Positions 26,187 through 34,035 of a DNA stretch of 64,000 bases are shown here, one piece after another. How positions within the stretch are numbered: the stretch's first letter is position 1; the number at the start of each line of letters is the position of its first letter. Below the pieces are notes generated by a model, which was not told where the DNA came from, did no database searches, and worked only from the letters and a program-made list of their open reading frames with translations. Origin of the DNA: Nitrososphaera sp. (GTDB lineage Archaea; Thermoproteota; Nitrososphaeria; Nitrososphaerales; Nitrososphaeraceae); the NCBI GenBank assembly GCA_029263715.1, contig JAJUFP010000004.1:62001-126000 (forward strand), given 5' to 3'. A program made the position numbers and the translations under genes.

Positions 26187-26864
26187 ATGGATGGTTTGCG
26201 TACGCCATTCATTCTACTTTTCTTGATCCCAATCATCCTGACGCCGGCCTTTGCGGCAGAGCGCTATGAAGAACAGGTGAATCACTTAGAAAATACGGTC
26301 CCCATAACCGAGTACAGGTGGGACAGAGACATTATTCAAGCCTGCATATTCAAAGAAAACAGCGTTCCCAACTCCTACTATGTGTGGACAAAACTGGCAG
26401 TGCAGGATTGGAGGCAGGCCCTAAGGGAGTACACCGGCGATCAGGATTCCTGGAATATCAACGCCAGATTCGTCCCAACAGAGGCTCAGATGGAACGGGA
26501 GTACTGCGACGTCAGAATCTACATTTACGATTCGTACAAGGATTTTCCTGATTATCCAGAGCAGACTGGTGCATATACGTCGGTCAATTATAATAACGGC
26601 ATCGTCAAGACTGCATACGTCTATCTCTCGCCCACGGTGCTTCATGGCGACGGCCACACAGACATCGATCTTCCATCGTATGCATTTAGGAATTCAGCGG
26701 TCCATGAAATAGGCCACGTCCTGGGCCTTGGCCACATGGCCACAAGCGACGGATATTTAATGTCGCCGCTCTTTGATTTCTGGAAGAACGACGACCAGCT
26801 CCCCATCACGATGCTAGAGCTGCGCGCCCTGATCCAGATTTACGGCACGGACGGCTTTGACTAG
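26187..26864 (+). CDS. Secreted matrixin-like zinc metalloprotease
   Basis: 225 residues. Signal peptide: short start, hydrophobic FILLFLIPIILTPAFA, cleavage about residue 23. The catalytic motif HEIGHVLGLGH gives zinc ligands H173, H177 and H183 with base E174, followed by a Met-turn (GYLMSP, M192). This is the metzincin signature HExxHxxGxxH plus Met-turn, matrixin-like. It is extracellular and, with no prodomain Cys-switch visible, probably active on export. Substrate unknown; the S-layer or other cell-surface proteins are possible. Lies 31 bases after the PII gene. Confidence 0.82.
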   Translation: MDGLRTPFILLFLIPIILTPAFAAERYEEQVNHLENTVPITEYRWDRDIIQACIFKENSVPNSYYVWTKLAVQDWRQALREYTGDQDSWNINARFVPTEAQMEREYCDVRIYIYDSYKDFPDYPEQTGAYTSVNYNNGIVKTAYVYLSPTVLHGDGHTDIDLPSYAFRNSAVHEIGHVLGLGHMATSDGYLMSPLFDFWKNDDQLPITMLELRALIQIYGTDGFD

Positions 26865-26903
26865 ACCGCACAATTATATAGGAACTTGCCGGATGTTCAA
26901 GAA

Positions 26904-27797
26904 ATGAACTTGGACGGCTATCTCAAGGCCGGCAGGATAGCATCAGAGGTCAGGGAACGGGCCAGAAAAAAGTACCATGTTGGCTCGACTCTTTTTGAGA
27001 TTTGTGAGTCCGTAGAGGGGCAGATAAGGCAGATGGGTGCAGAACCGGCCTTCCCGGTCAACACCAGTCTTAACGAGATAGCCGCACACTATACTGCAGA
27101 ACCAAACGACCAGATAACCGTCAAGGAAGGCGATATCCTAAAGATAGACATCGGAGTCCACGTCGACGGCTACATTGCCGATACCGCCGTCACCGTATGC
27201 TACGACCCGAGGTACGACTCGATGGTCAAGGCTGCAGAAACGGCCCTTTCTGAGGCGGTGCGCATGGCAAGGGCCAACATAAAGGCAAGCGACATCGGAA
27301 GGACCATCGAAAGCATCATCACCAAGATGGGCTTCAAGCCTATCCAGAACTTGAGCGGCCATTCGCTGCAGCAGTACGTCATACATGCTGGCAAATCGAT
27401 TCCAAATATCTGGACCATCGGCTCGTCCTTTGGGCTGCTTGCCACCGAGGCCTATGCCATAGAGCCCTTTGCCACAACCAAGGACGGTTTAGGTATAGTC
27501 CGTGACGGCAAGGTGAAGAACATCTTTGGCATCACGTCCCGCAAGCCCAGCAAGGACAGAGAGGCAGACGAGTTGCTTGAGCATATCTGGAACAGGTACA
27601 AGACGCTGCCGTTTGCCCTCCGCTGGCTCACAAAAGAATACGAGGAGGCCAGGCTTAGAAGCCTGATAGAAGTGCTGTTAAAGAAGAAGAACGTGCATGC
27701 GTACCCCATACTTGTGGAGGGTCATGGCAAGATGGTGGTGCAGGCTGAGCACACCATCATCCCCAATGAAAACGGGGCCACCGTCATAACGGCCTAG
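26904..27797 (+). CDS. map: Methionine aminopeptidase, type 2
   Basis: About 298 residues, pita-bread fold. Metal ligands are in place: HYTAEPNDQ (substrate His), KIDIGVHVDGYIADTAVTV (Asp ligands), GHSLQQYVIHAGKSIPN (His ligand) and AYAIEPFATT (Glu ligand), with a final QAEHTIIP Glu. The insertion between the last two segments, a winged-helix region around residues 200-260, marks type 2. It removes N-terminal Met from nascent proteins. ATG 26904 is preferred to TTG 26886 because AATTATATA ends 24 bases before it. Confidence 0.93.
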   Translation: MNLDGYLKAGRIASEVRERARKKYHVGSTLFEICESVEGQIRQMGAEPAFPVNTSLNEIAAHYTAEPNDQITVKEGDILKIDIGVHVDGYIADTAVTVCYDPRYDSMVKAAETALSEAVRMARANIKASDIGRTIESIITKMGFKPIQNLSGHSLQQYVIHAGKSIPNIWTIGSSFGLLATEAYAIEPFATTKDGLGIVRDGKVKNIFGITSRKPSKDREADELLEHIWNRYKTLPFALRWLTKEYEEARLRSLIEVLLKKKNVHAYPILVEGHGKMVVQAEHTIIPNENGATVITA

Positions 27798-27988
27798 GTT
27801 TTTTCTGGCGGATACTCGCCGTACACCGCAGTTACCATGGTTGATGACGAGCATTTCTTGCACTGCAAGCCTTGCTTAAAGACATAGTCGCCTTCTTCAA
27901 AGGGCCGCCGGGCAACTTCGCCGCAGGCGTTGCAGGTCTCTTCCGTGTATATGGTTGGCTTGGATTCCTTCTTCTTGCTTCCAAACAT
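27794..27988 (-). CDS. Small zinc-ribbon protein
   Basis: 64 residues. Lys-rich start (MFGSKKKESK), then two CxxC knuckles (TCNACGEVARRP and LQCKKCSSSTMV) spaced as in zinc ribbons. The ATG lies two bases after the stop of the upstream DUF1512 gene, so the pair is one operon. The 3' end overlaps the map gene by four bases on the other strand. Function unknown; zinc ribbons of this size often bind RNA or assist protein complexes. Confidence 0.7.
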   Translation of the reverse strand: MFGSKKKESKPTIYTEETCNACGEVARRPFEEGDYVFKQGLQCKKCSSSTMVTAVYGEYPPEKT

Positions 27989-27989
27989 G

Positions 27990-29132
27990 CTACTGGCCCA
28001 CCCCCATCGTGTTTCCAACGCCAATGACCAGTATGGACTGGCCTTCCAAAGTTTTATCATCAATCAAAGAGTAAACAGCAGTGGTTGCCTTCTCAAAGGC
28101 ATCGGCTATCTCTTTTCGCATGACTGTGATGGCATCGTGGACAGACTGCTTTACTATAACAGCGTACACCGGGATGTTGAGTTTTGTGGCAATCTCTTCA
28201 ATGTGGTATTTTTCAACCCCGATGCCGCCTATGGCCGCGCCCACACCCTCGGCAACGGCGCCGGTCTTCTCGCCCTCCAGTTTAAGCGCCGCATCTATCA
28301 TGATTATGGCATCAAACTTTATTCCAAGGTCATCGGCCAGCCTCTGAATCGCCTCTCCGGGTCTGCCAACGGTCCCGGCTGGCCCCTCGGCCTTTAGCAG
28401 ATACAGCTTTCGCCCGTTGTGCTCGGCCTCGGTAAACACCGTCTCTTTGGCAGCGTATCTTTTTTCCTTGCCAAGCATCATCCTGCCGACGACCATCGGA
28501 CCGATGCTGTCGCCGATGGGCTGGCCCTTCTTGAAGGTGCCAATCGCCTTCTGCAGGGCGTCGGCTTCTTCCAGCAAGAGTGGCATGACCATCTGCAGCT
28601 GCACCAGCACAAATACGCTGGTTGTACGCTTTCCCATCAGGTAAAAGTGCCTGACCACCTTGTAGATTATGTTCAAGGCAGTGGCAGCCTCAAGCATGTT
28701 TTCGATCTTGGATATCTCGTAATCGCCGATGTTGGGGCAGAGCTTGCTTACCTCAAGCCGCATCCTTTCGTCTTTAACCCTGGTTATATGTTCAATCTTG
28801 CGTACAAGGCCGTTTGGATCAATGTCCACCGGCATTATCGCAAAGAACTCTAGAAGTTTATCTATTCTTTCTGTTGGATCGGCCTGTGACTGCAGCGTCT
28901 GCTTGACATAATCAATGGCCTCGTTTCTCGCACTGTCTTTCATGGTCTTGAGTTTGAGCAACGACTTGGATATCTCGCCAAGGATAACCTTGGACTGCAT
29001 CTTTTGGCCGTACATCATAAAGAACGGAATAGCTGCAAGCGAAATGATGTACACGTACGTGATGGGGTTGGTCAGATCAAAGTCGGAATCAGTTATTCCC
29101 AGCTGAAGTACAAAAGACGACAAATCCAGCAT
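27990..29132 (-). CDS. DUF1512-family membrane-anchored protein
   Basis: 380 residues. One N-terminal transmembrane helix (YVYIISLAAIPFFMMYG), a helical region with many charged residues, and a C-terminal alpha/beta domain of about 160 residues with Gly-rich loops (AEGPAGTVGRPGEAI, VAEGVGAAIGGIGVEKY) and IIMIDAALKLEGEKTG. This matches the archaeal DUF1512 family, whose role is not established. The C-terminal half faces the cytoplasm if the positive-inside rule holds. Operon with the zinc ribbon gene. Confidence 0.8.
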   Translation of the reverse strand: MLDLSSFVLQLGITDSDFDLTNPITYVYIISLAAIPFFMMYGQKMQSKVILGEISKSLLKLKTMKDSARNEAIDYVKQTLQSQADPTERIDKLLEFFAIMPVDIDPNGLVRKIEHITRVKDERMRLEVSKLCPNIGDYEISKIENMLEAATALNIIYKVVRHFYLMGKRTTSVFVLVQLQMVMPLLLEEADALQKAIGTFKKGQPIGDSIGPMVVGRMMLGKEKRYAAKETVFTEAEHNGRKLYLLKAEGPAGTVGRPGEAIQRLADDLGIKFDAIIMIDAALKLEGEKTGAVAEGVGAAIGGIGVEKYHIEEIATKLNIPVYAVIVKQSVHDAITVMRKEIADAFEKATTAVYSLIDDKTLEGQSILVIGVGNTMGVGQ

Positions 29133-29298
29133 GATTAATTTACTTTTTCCATTTCGGATGTTCTTGCAAGATCAATTAAACCTTACTTGAATAGGTGACT
29201 CACAGTTCTACGCAAAGTATTTGATTATTGCGACTCTTTCCTGTTCATAAAACCAAAGCTGGCTACCGCGACTAGTGGCAAGCATTGGATATACTCGA

Positions 29299-29341
29299 AT
29301 TGTGTTTGCATTCTAACAGTCAGATAATCTGCAAACACAAT
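29299..29341. repeat. Perfect 12-bp inverted repeat, 19-base spacer
   Basis: ATTGTGTTTGCA at 29299-29310 is exactly repeated in reverse complement at 29330-29341. It lies in the roughly 300-base gene-free stretch between the DUF1512 gene and the secreted-protein gene, both on the minus strand. Transcribed RNA could form a 12-bp hairpin; as DNA it could bind a dimeric regulator. No poly-T follows it, so it is not an evident terminator. Nothing else was seen in this stretch. Confidence 0.6.
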
Positions 29342-29390
29342 AAGCAAATTGTTACAAACCTAGCAACTATCGACAATAACTTTATCAGAA

Positions 29391-29404
29391 ATAAAAAAAG
29401 AAAA
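29391..29404 (-). terminator. T-rich terminator of the secreted-protein operon
   Basis: On the minus strand the sequence after the stop at 29431 is C/G-rich then CTTTTTTTAT, an oligo-T tract of the kind used by archaeal RNA polymerase. Confidence 0.45.
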
Positions 29405-29430
29405 CCCGGATGGATTCTTACCAACCGGAT

Positions 29431-30303
29431 TTAGAGTGCATTGTCTCTTCTGCCCTGTCTGATGGATCTTATCCCAAAGAAGCTTGCCAGCGCTGCAGCT
29501 GGAATCCCCAATGCCGCCATCAACTGGAAAAAGCTGGCCGATATTGGAGCCGGTGCATTTGCCGAAGCTGCTATGTTCATTGCTGCCGGTGCTGGTGCGC
29601 TGCTCGTGACTAGACTAGCTTGTTTTATCTGGGCAGACCCTCCATCTCCTACAAGCAATTCAAGGGCTGCGTCATCATTTCCTTTACCCCGCTCCGGGAA
29701 TAGCGTGTCAACGATGTCTTCAGTGCATCCGAATGATCCGGTCCAGCCAGCACTGTTGAATTTCTTGGTGTCACCCTCGCTACTTGAGCAGAACATTGTA
29801 GAGTCGATGTCTATCTTGGCCTCGCCAAAGTAATTGATTGTGCCATACAACCTGTAGCCATAGATTCCATCCTTTTGCACCTGTCTTGCCATGTAGTGTC
29901 CTGGATCTCCGAATACTGAGCCGACGGTTACGCCTTTTTCAATGTCGTCAGCATCATCAAGAGTGTTTGCCTTCTTGAATGATTTTATGTCCTTGAAGTA
30001 GTACTTGTCCACCTTCAGGGATGCGCCGGTCAGCGGAAGTCGAGTATCCGAATCGGCCAGCAGCACTTCAAAGTTGTGCTTTCCATCGTGTATGCCAGGC
30101 TTTACACCGTATGTAGGTTCGTTGGTATGACCCACAGTCACGCGTATCTTCTTTCCGGCCACCGGGTCTTCGTCCAGTGTGAGGGTCGTGCTGGCATGGG
30201 CAAAAGCTTGCTGCAAGGCTGCTCCGGACAAGAGCATAAAACTTGCTGCAGCCACCATTGCCATCATCCAAAAGTTATTGATCCTTTTTCCTGTTGTAGT
30301 CAT
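29431..30303 (-). CDS. Secreted, C-terminally anchored protein of the Fur-linked module
   Basis: 290 residues. A signal peptide (hydrophobic core MAMVAAASFMLLSGAAL, ending AFA) would leave His-Ala-Ser as the mature N-terminus. A beta-rich ectodomain follows (HASTTLTLDEDPVAGKK, VTVGHTNEPTYG, two Cys at FCSSS and FGC). After a low-complexity Ala/Pro linker comes one transmembrane helix (LGIPAAALASFFGIRSI) and a basic tail (RQGRRDN). This is a type I membrane layout. An N-terminal His after cleavage recalls CopC-like copper binders, but no family is certain. Ten bases separate it from the upstream gene and GGTGAG precedes the ATG. Confidence 0.7.
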   Translation of the reverse strand: MTTTGKRINNFWMMAMVAAASFMLLSGAALQQAFAHASTTLTLDEDPVAGKKIRVTVGHTNEPTYGVKPGIHDGKHNFEVLLADSDTRLPLTGASLKVDKYYFKDIKSFKKANTLDDADDIEKGVTVGSVFGDPGHYMARQVQKDGIYGYRLYGTINYFGEAKIDIDSTMFCSSSEGDTKKFNSAGWTGSFGCTEDIVDTLFPERGKGNDDAALELLVGDGGSAQIKQASLVTSSAPAPAAMNIAASANAPAPISASFFQLMAALGIPAAALASFFGIRSIRQGRRDNAL

Positions 30304-30312
30304 GCTCTCACC

Positions 30313-30942
30313 TTATTCAACGAAACCAAGACCATCGTTATCGGGATCGTCATCGTTCAGGTCAAACACCGGGTTTCCGTGCTCCAAGTCTCCGGGCAAT
30401 TGTGTTTCTGTGTATGGAACTGATGTGATGCTTCCAAGCACCCTCTGGATGTTGATGTCAACAGTGTCTCCAGGGTTGAACTCTACGTCGTCGCCGGATA
30501 GGTTGATCAGGTCGATGTCCGTTACTCTTGAGGCTCCGCCGTTCAGCGGGTCTGGAACGTGTGCGTGGTATACACAGCTGCCTGCAGTAGAAGCATGGTC
30601 GATGTAGTACAGCGGCACCTTGTCTACAAATGTGCCACCCATATGCTCGTCGATGTGTCCTGCAATTACAGTTATCGTTGGCACGTGGTCCTCGTCGCAT
30701 GGAGCCCTGAGCAGAAAGTGTCCTGCAACAAAGTTAGGGCTTGAGTCATACACTGGCAGCACTCCGCCAGGAGGCAGTTCCAAGCCGTCCAGCCGGATGT
30801 GGGTGTTTTGTGGTATGTTGGAACCAGCAACACCCAATTCAAAGCTGTGGCTTGCAAAAGCCGTACCTCCGTAGGCGACTCCGATTCCTGCTAACGAGGC
30901 TATCAGGAGCACCTTTAGATTCTTGATTGCTTTGAGGTTCAT
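30313..30942 (-). CDS. Secreted His/Asp-rich protein of the Fur-linked module
   Basis: 209 residues. Signal peptide with basic start (NLKAIKNLK) and hydrophobic LLIASLAGIGVAYGG, cleaved near AFA. The mature protein has many potential metal ligands: HSFELG at the N-terminus, APCDEDH, AGHIDEHMGG, YYIDH and CVYHAHV, with two Cys that could pair. The C-terminus is Asp-rich (LNDDDPDNDG). No anchor. First gene of the operon; a TTTTTAGA element about 26 bases before the ATG is abutted by a 19-bp palindrome. Possibly an extracellular metal-binding protein; the family is not recognised. Confidence 0.7.
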   Translation of the reverse strand: MNLKAIKNLKVLLIASLAGIGVAYGGTAFASHSFELGVAGSNIPQNTHIRLDGLELPPGGVLPVYDSSPNFVAGHFLLRAPCDEDHVPTITVIAGHIDEHMGGTFVDKVPLYYIDHASTAGSCVYHAHVPDPLNGGASRVTDIDLINLSGDDVEFNPGDTVDINIQRVLGSITSVPYTETQLPGDLEHGNPVFDLNDDDPDNDGLGFVE

Positions 30943-30979
30943 CGAAAAAACACCGGATGCTGATCTAAAAAGAAGATTG

Positions 30980-30998
30980 GTACATTCGCAGAATGTAC
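30980..30998. promoter_or_regulatory. Palindromic operator at the secreted-protein operon promoter
   Basis: GTACATTC-GCA-GAATGTAC is a perfect 8-bp inverted repeat with a 3-base spacer. It lies just upstream of the TATA-like element (30965-30972) of the minus-strand operon starting at 30942, over the expected BRE/TFB site, and 24 bases after the end of the fur gene. A repressor or activator dimer bound here would control the secreted proteins. The adjacent Fur protein is the obvious candidate, but the sequence is not a textbook Fur box. Confidence 0.7.
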
Positions 30999-31021
30999 TA
31001 TTTTACGCGATTTTCAGAGAA

Positions 31022-31456
31022 TCATCTTGGCAGTTTTTCCTTCTGACACTGGCTGCAATATCCATAAAGCTCAAACTTGCTTCCAAGCACGCTGTACTTG
31101 GATTTCCTTGCAACGTCTGACTCAAGTTGCTCAAGCAGGCTGTGTTCCATGTCCTCTATCCTTCCGCAGCTGACGCAAACCAGGTTGACGTGCCTTGCCA
31201 CATTTGCGTCGTACCGGGCCCCGCCGGCAAATTTCAGTTCCCTGACAAGGTTTTTCTCCTTCAGCAGCTCCAGGGTCTTGTACACGGTGGCCAGACTGAC
31301 CATGGGATGTTTCTTTTTGATAAACTCGTGCAGTTCTTCTGCCGAGGGGTGAGACTCTGAGCTTAGAATGTAATCCAGTATGGCGACTCGCTGGGGGGTG
31401 ATCCTGTACCCATCTTTCCGGAGGCCGGCTATTATCGAGTCGAGCTTTTGCATCAC
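31022..31456 (-). CDS. Fur-family metalloregulator
   Basis: 144 residues. Winged helix at 1-80 (RITPQRVAILDYILSSESHPSAEELHE, SLATVYKTLELLKE recognition helix), then the dimerisation domain with HVNLVCVSCGRIED and FELYGYCSQCQKE. The structural zinc site is complete: C94, C97, C134, C137. The regulatory-site His residues are partly kept (RHVN). The family includes Fur, Zur, PerR and Nur; the metal cannot be assigned by eye. A nested inverted repeat lies just before its ATG (31453), so autoregulation is likely. Dps is divergently encoded. Confidence 0.88.
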   Translation of the reverse strand: MMQKLDSIIAGLRKDGYRITPQRVAILDYILSSESHPSAEELHEFIKKKHPMVSLATVYKTLELLKEKNLVRELKFAGGARYDANVARHVNLVCVSCGRIEDMEHSLLEQLESDVARKSKYSVLGSKFELYGYCSQCQKEKLPR

Positions 31457-31460
31457 AGTA

Positions 31461-31504
31461 ATCTACCATCAAGCAATATTTATTGCTTATAATTATTGGT
31501 AGAT
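31461..31504. promoter_or_regulatory. Nested inverted repeats between fur and dps
   Basis: Inner palindrome AAGCAATA-TT-TATTGCTT at 31471-31488. Outer arms ATCTACCA at 31461-31468 and TGGTAGAT at 31497-31504, centred three bases away from the inner one. The site starts eight bases before the fur ATG and lies 46 bases upstream of the dps ATG, next to a CTTTAAATAATA element for dps. It can serve both promoters. Distinct in sequence from the palindrome at 30980-30998. Confidence 0.7.
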
Positions 31505-31549
31505 AACAATCTTTAAATAATAATGGTTCTTAATAAGATATGAAGAAAT

Positions 31550-32026
31550 ATGGAAAACCCAAACATCGGCATTTCAGAAAACAATAGGAAAGGCGTGATT
31601 CAGATCCTTGGTTCTTTGCTGGCTGATGAGTATGTGCTGTACACAAAAACAAGAAATTATCACTGGAACGTTGTTGGCCCTCAATTCAATGATCTTCATA
31701 AATTCTTTCAAGGCCAGTATGAAGCAATAGACGGAACCATAGACGAGGTGGCCGAAAGGATAAGGACTCTTGGCGGCAAGTCACCAGCCACGCTGGCTGA
31801 ATTCCTCAAGACCACTCGCCTAGGCGAGAAGCCCGGCGAGTACCCGGCTGCCAGTGCCATGATTGCCGGCCTGCTTGAAGACCACGAAGCGGTCATCAGG
31901 AACTTAAGAGTTGACGTCGAAAAGACCATCAGCGAATACCAGGATGCTGGAACCGGCGACTTTTTGACTGGCCTGATGGAAGAGCACGAAAAGATGGCCT
32001 GGATGCTCAGGTCATTTCTGCAATAA
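31550..32026 (+). CDS. dps: Dps-type ferritin
   Basis: 158 residues. The inter-subunit ferroxidase centre is intact: H38 (NYHWNVVGPQF), H50 (DLHKFF), D65 and E69 (IDEVAERI), with the usual 12-residue His spacing. The four-helix bundle ends in EEHEKMAWMLRSFL. Dps dodecamers oxidise Fe2+ with peroxide and store ferric iron, protecting DNA. The first 12 residues are short and not Lys-rich, so non-specific DNA binding is less likely. Divergent from fur across an operator-like region, pointing to metal or oxidative control. Confidence 0.92.
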   Translation: MENPNIGISENNRKGVIQILGSLLADEYVLYTKTRNYHWNVVGPQFNDLHKFFQGQYEAIDGTIDEVAERIRTLGGKSPATLAEFLKTTRLGEKPGEYPAASAMIAGLLEDHEAVIRNLRVDVEKTISEYQDAGTGDFLTGLMEEHEKMAWMLRSFLQ

Positions 32027-32228
32027 GGCATTACCCGGCCCGCGCTACTTTTTTTTATGGCAAGTGCAGGAACACTTGGCCATCTTGATGTCAAAGGAGC
32101 AGTCGTGGTTGGGCCCACAAACATCGTCCATGGGCCATTCTCCAGGGCAGTCACTATGCCTGCTACGCTTACAAAAGAACGTAAGCATCCAGACCGTCAA
32201 TCGCTGGAAGAAGATTTAATGCTTTGGT

Positions 32229-32492
32229 TTAAAACTGGATGTTAAACAGCTGCGGAGCGTATATGGAGCCTTCCCTTACCCGTTTGACCTTTGCCACAGA
32301 CAGGTAGTGCGGCCAGATGGTTGCCATGATGCTGCCCTCCGGCACGCCTTCAGGGACTTCAACTACAACTATATCGCTTTCATTGACGCCGCGTTCGGTC
32401 AGCTTTTCTTTGGAAAGCGTGATCAGGTCTTCCGGCATCCCGCTACTGTAAAGGTAGACCTTGCCGCTGTACTCTATTTTGTCTTCTTGCAT
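32229..32492 (-). CDS. Uncharacterised 87-residue protein
   Basis: Not recognised. Predicted alpha/beta: EYSGKVYLYSSGMPEDLITLSKEKL, then ESDIVVVEVPEGVPEGSIMATIWPHYL and a C-terminal strand. No Cys, signal peptide or membrane segment. Starts 33 bases after the coiled-coil gene on the same strand, so probably co-transcribed. The 200 bases between dps and its stop hold only a doubtful 62-residue frame. Confidence 0.6.
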   Translation of the reverse strand: MQEDKIEYSGKVYLYSSGMPEDLITLSKEKLTERGVNESDIVVVEVPEGVPEGSIMATIWPHYLSVAKVKRVREGSIYAPQLFNIQF

Positions 32493-32525
32493 CCGAGGAC
32501 CGTTACTCCAGCTGGAATAAAATGT

Positions 32526-33485
32526 TTAGTCCTGCCCAGAGTCGCCGAAGATAAGCTTCATCTCGTCAAAGGTGAGTTTCTCTCCGCTGGACATTTTCTT
32601 CATGGCGGCTTCCTTTAGCGAGTTCCAGCGCTCCTGGTACTCCTTGTCACGCTTTACCCGCTCCTGCATCGCTTCCTGCCGGGCGACGCGTCGCTCTTCC
32701 ATCTCCTTCTGCTTCTTTTGGCGACTCTCTGCTGCCTGCACGCGGGACTTTTTGAAGGCAATGGCGTTAAGCTGCGTCTCGATCATCTCCAGCTTGGCAG
32801 TACCTTCTCTGGCGGTGTGGATGTTCTTTCTGCGCTCCTCGTATAGGCTTTCGCGGAGGTTGATAAGCCCTTCAATGCTTTCTTTTAGTTTGCCTATCTT
32901 GTTTCCGTATTCTTCTTTCAGCCGGAATATCTTGTAGACTCGGGCCTTCAGCTCATCGTACTGCGAGGACATTTCACGGTACTGGTCCTCTTTTTTGTGC
33001 ATCATTTTAAGAGTGTGCAGCTTGGTTGCAATCTCCTTGGAGCGGGCGACCAGCTTGCGCTCCTCTTCTTTGGAAAGCTTTTTGGTCTGGATGTCGCGCT
33101 CTATCTGCTCAAGGGCCTTTGTGAGGTTCTGAATGTCATGCCGGTCCCTGCGGGACTTGGCGGCTGCAGAGCCCAGTTTATCATCCAGCGACTTCATCTG
33201 GTTCTTTGCGTCCATCAGGCTGTTACGCAATTCCACAAACTTTGGATAATCTGCATCCTTTTCCTCGTTGACCTGCTTCAGCTTGTTGCGAAGCTCGTCA
33301 AGCTGCATCCTTTCTTCATCTATTTGCTTCTTTACAGCCTCAAGGCGGCTGTTGATCTCCTCTATCTTCTTCTCGGCGTCCTTCTGTTCTTCCTGTACAC
33401 TTTTCTTGAATTCAAGCAAAGTCTTCAGGTTAGGATCGGACTCCGCACCCTTCTCCACAGATATGTTGTTGTTAGTTGCGCTCAA
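32526..33485 (-). CDS. Archaeal coiled-coil protein (COG1340-like)
   Basis: 319 residues, almost wholly coiled coil from about 20 to 290 with heptads rich in Glu, Lys, Gln and Arg (for example KKIEEINSRLEAVKKQI), only broken near 120-130 and 180. The last 25 residues (KMSSGEKLTFDEMKLIFGD) form a short globular end. The pattern matches the archaeal coiled-coil family COG1340, widely conserved and of unknown role. It would form long rods, perhaps a scaffold. Confidence 0.75.
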   Translation of the reverse strand: MSATNNNISVEKGAESDPNLKTLLEFKKSVQEEQKDAEKKIEEINSRLEAVKKQIDEERMQLDELRNKLKQVNEEKDADYPKFVELRNSLMDAKNQMKSLDDKLGSAAAKSRRDRHDIQNLTKALEQIERDIQTKKLSKEEERKLVARSKEIATKLHTLKMMHKKEDQYREMSSQYDELKARVYKIFRLKEEYGNKIGKLKESIEGLINLRESLYEERRKNIHTAREGTAKLEMIETQLNAIAFKKSRVQAAESRQKKQKEMEERRVARQEAMQERVKRDKEYQERWNSLKEAAMKKMSSGEKLTFDEMKLIFGDSGQD

Positions 33486-33639
33486 TGTGAGAATTGCACC
33501 GTTGCCATACTAGCGTGAATCACGTCACTAACCGTTTGATACAGGCCAAAAATATATTTTTTGTTATTTCCGGCGGGGTATCAGGAACAAAATTCATCAT
33601 ACATGTTTATATTACATGGTGGTGATGCAATAGGCAGCA

Positions 33640-34035
33640 ATGGACGATTTTGAAAAGGACTTCCCGGACTTTGACTGGAAGAATACTCCGGCCTACAAGC
33701 ATCCAGGAGGAAAGGACTGTCCATGCCCCAAGCACGAGTATATAAGGGAGCAGATAAGGGTCGCCCAGACCGTCAGCGAGAACAACAAAGAGGTTTCGCC
33801 GGAGCAAAGGCAAAAGTCGCAGATAACCCTCAAGTTCTGCCCTGACCACTACGACGTGTACTTTAATGAAGTCATACCGTCCATGCCTTTTAAATACCGC
33901 TTCATGACCAAGCTTGCCCTCAAGATAGGCGCGATTGTCATACAGAAGCTGACCTACATGCAGTCAGAACAATGCTTTTACTGCAAGTTTGGATCCGGCG
34001 GCTTTGATAAAAAGACAGAGCTTCCCCCCATTTAG
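33640..34035 (+). CDS. Uncharacterised Cys-rich cytosolic protein
   Basis: 131 residues, not recognised. Acidic, aromatic start (DDFEKDFPDFDW), then a CPCPKHEY motif, an FCPDHYDVYF motif, a hydrophobic helix (FMTKLALKIGAIVIQKL) and CFYCKFGSGG. The three Cys/His clusters could make a zinc or iron-sulfur site. TTTATATT about 29 bases before the ATG gives a leaderless start. The 3' end overlaps the convergent kinase-like gene by four bases. Confidence 0.65.
   Translation: MDDFEKDFPDFDWKNTPAYKHPGGKDCPCPKHEYIREQIRVAQTVSENNKEVSPEQRQKSQITLKFCPDHYDVYFNEVIPSMPFKYRFMTKLALKIGAIVIQKLTYMQSEQCFYCKFGSGGFDKKTELPPI

Noticed and set aside
32057-32245. 62-residue + strand ORF between dps and the 32229 gene
   Set aside because: It overlaps the convergent gene, has no promoter element and matches nothing known.
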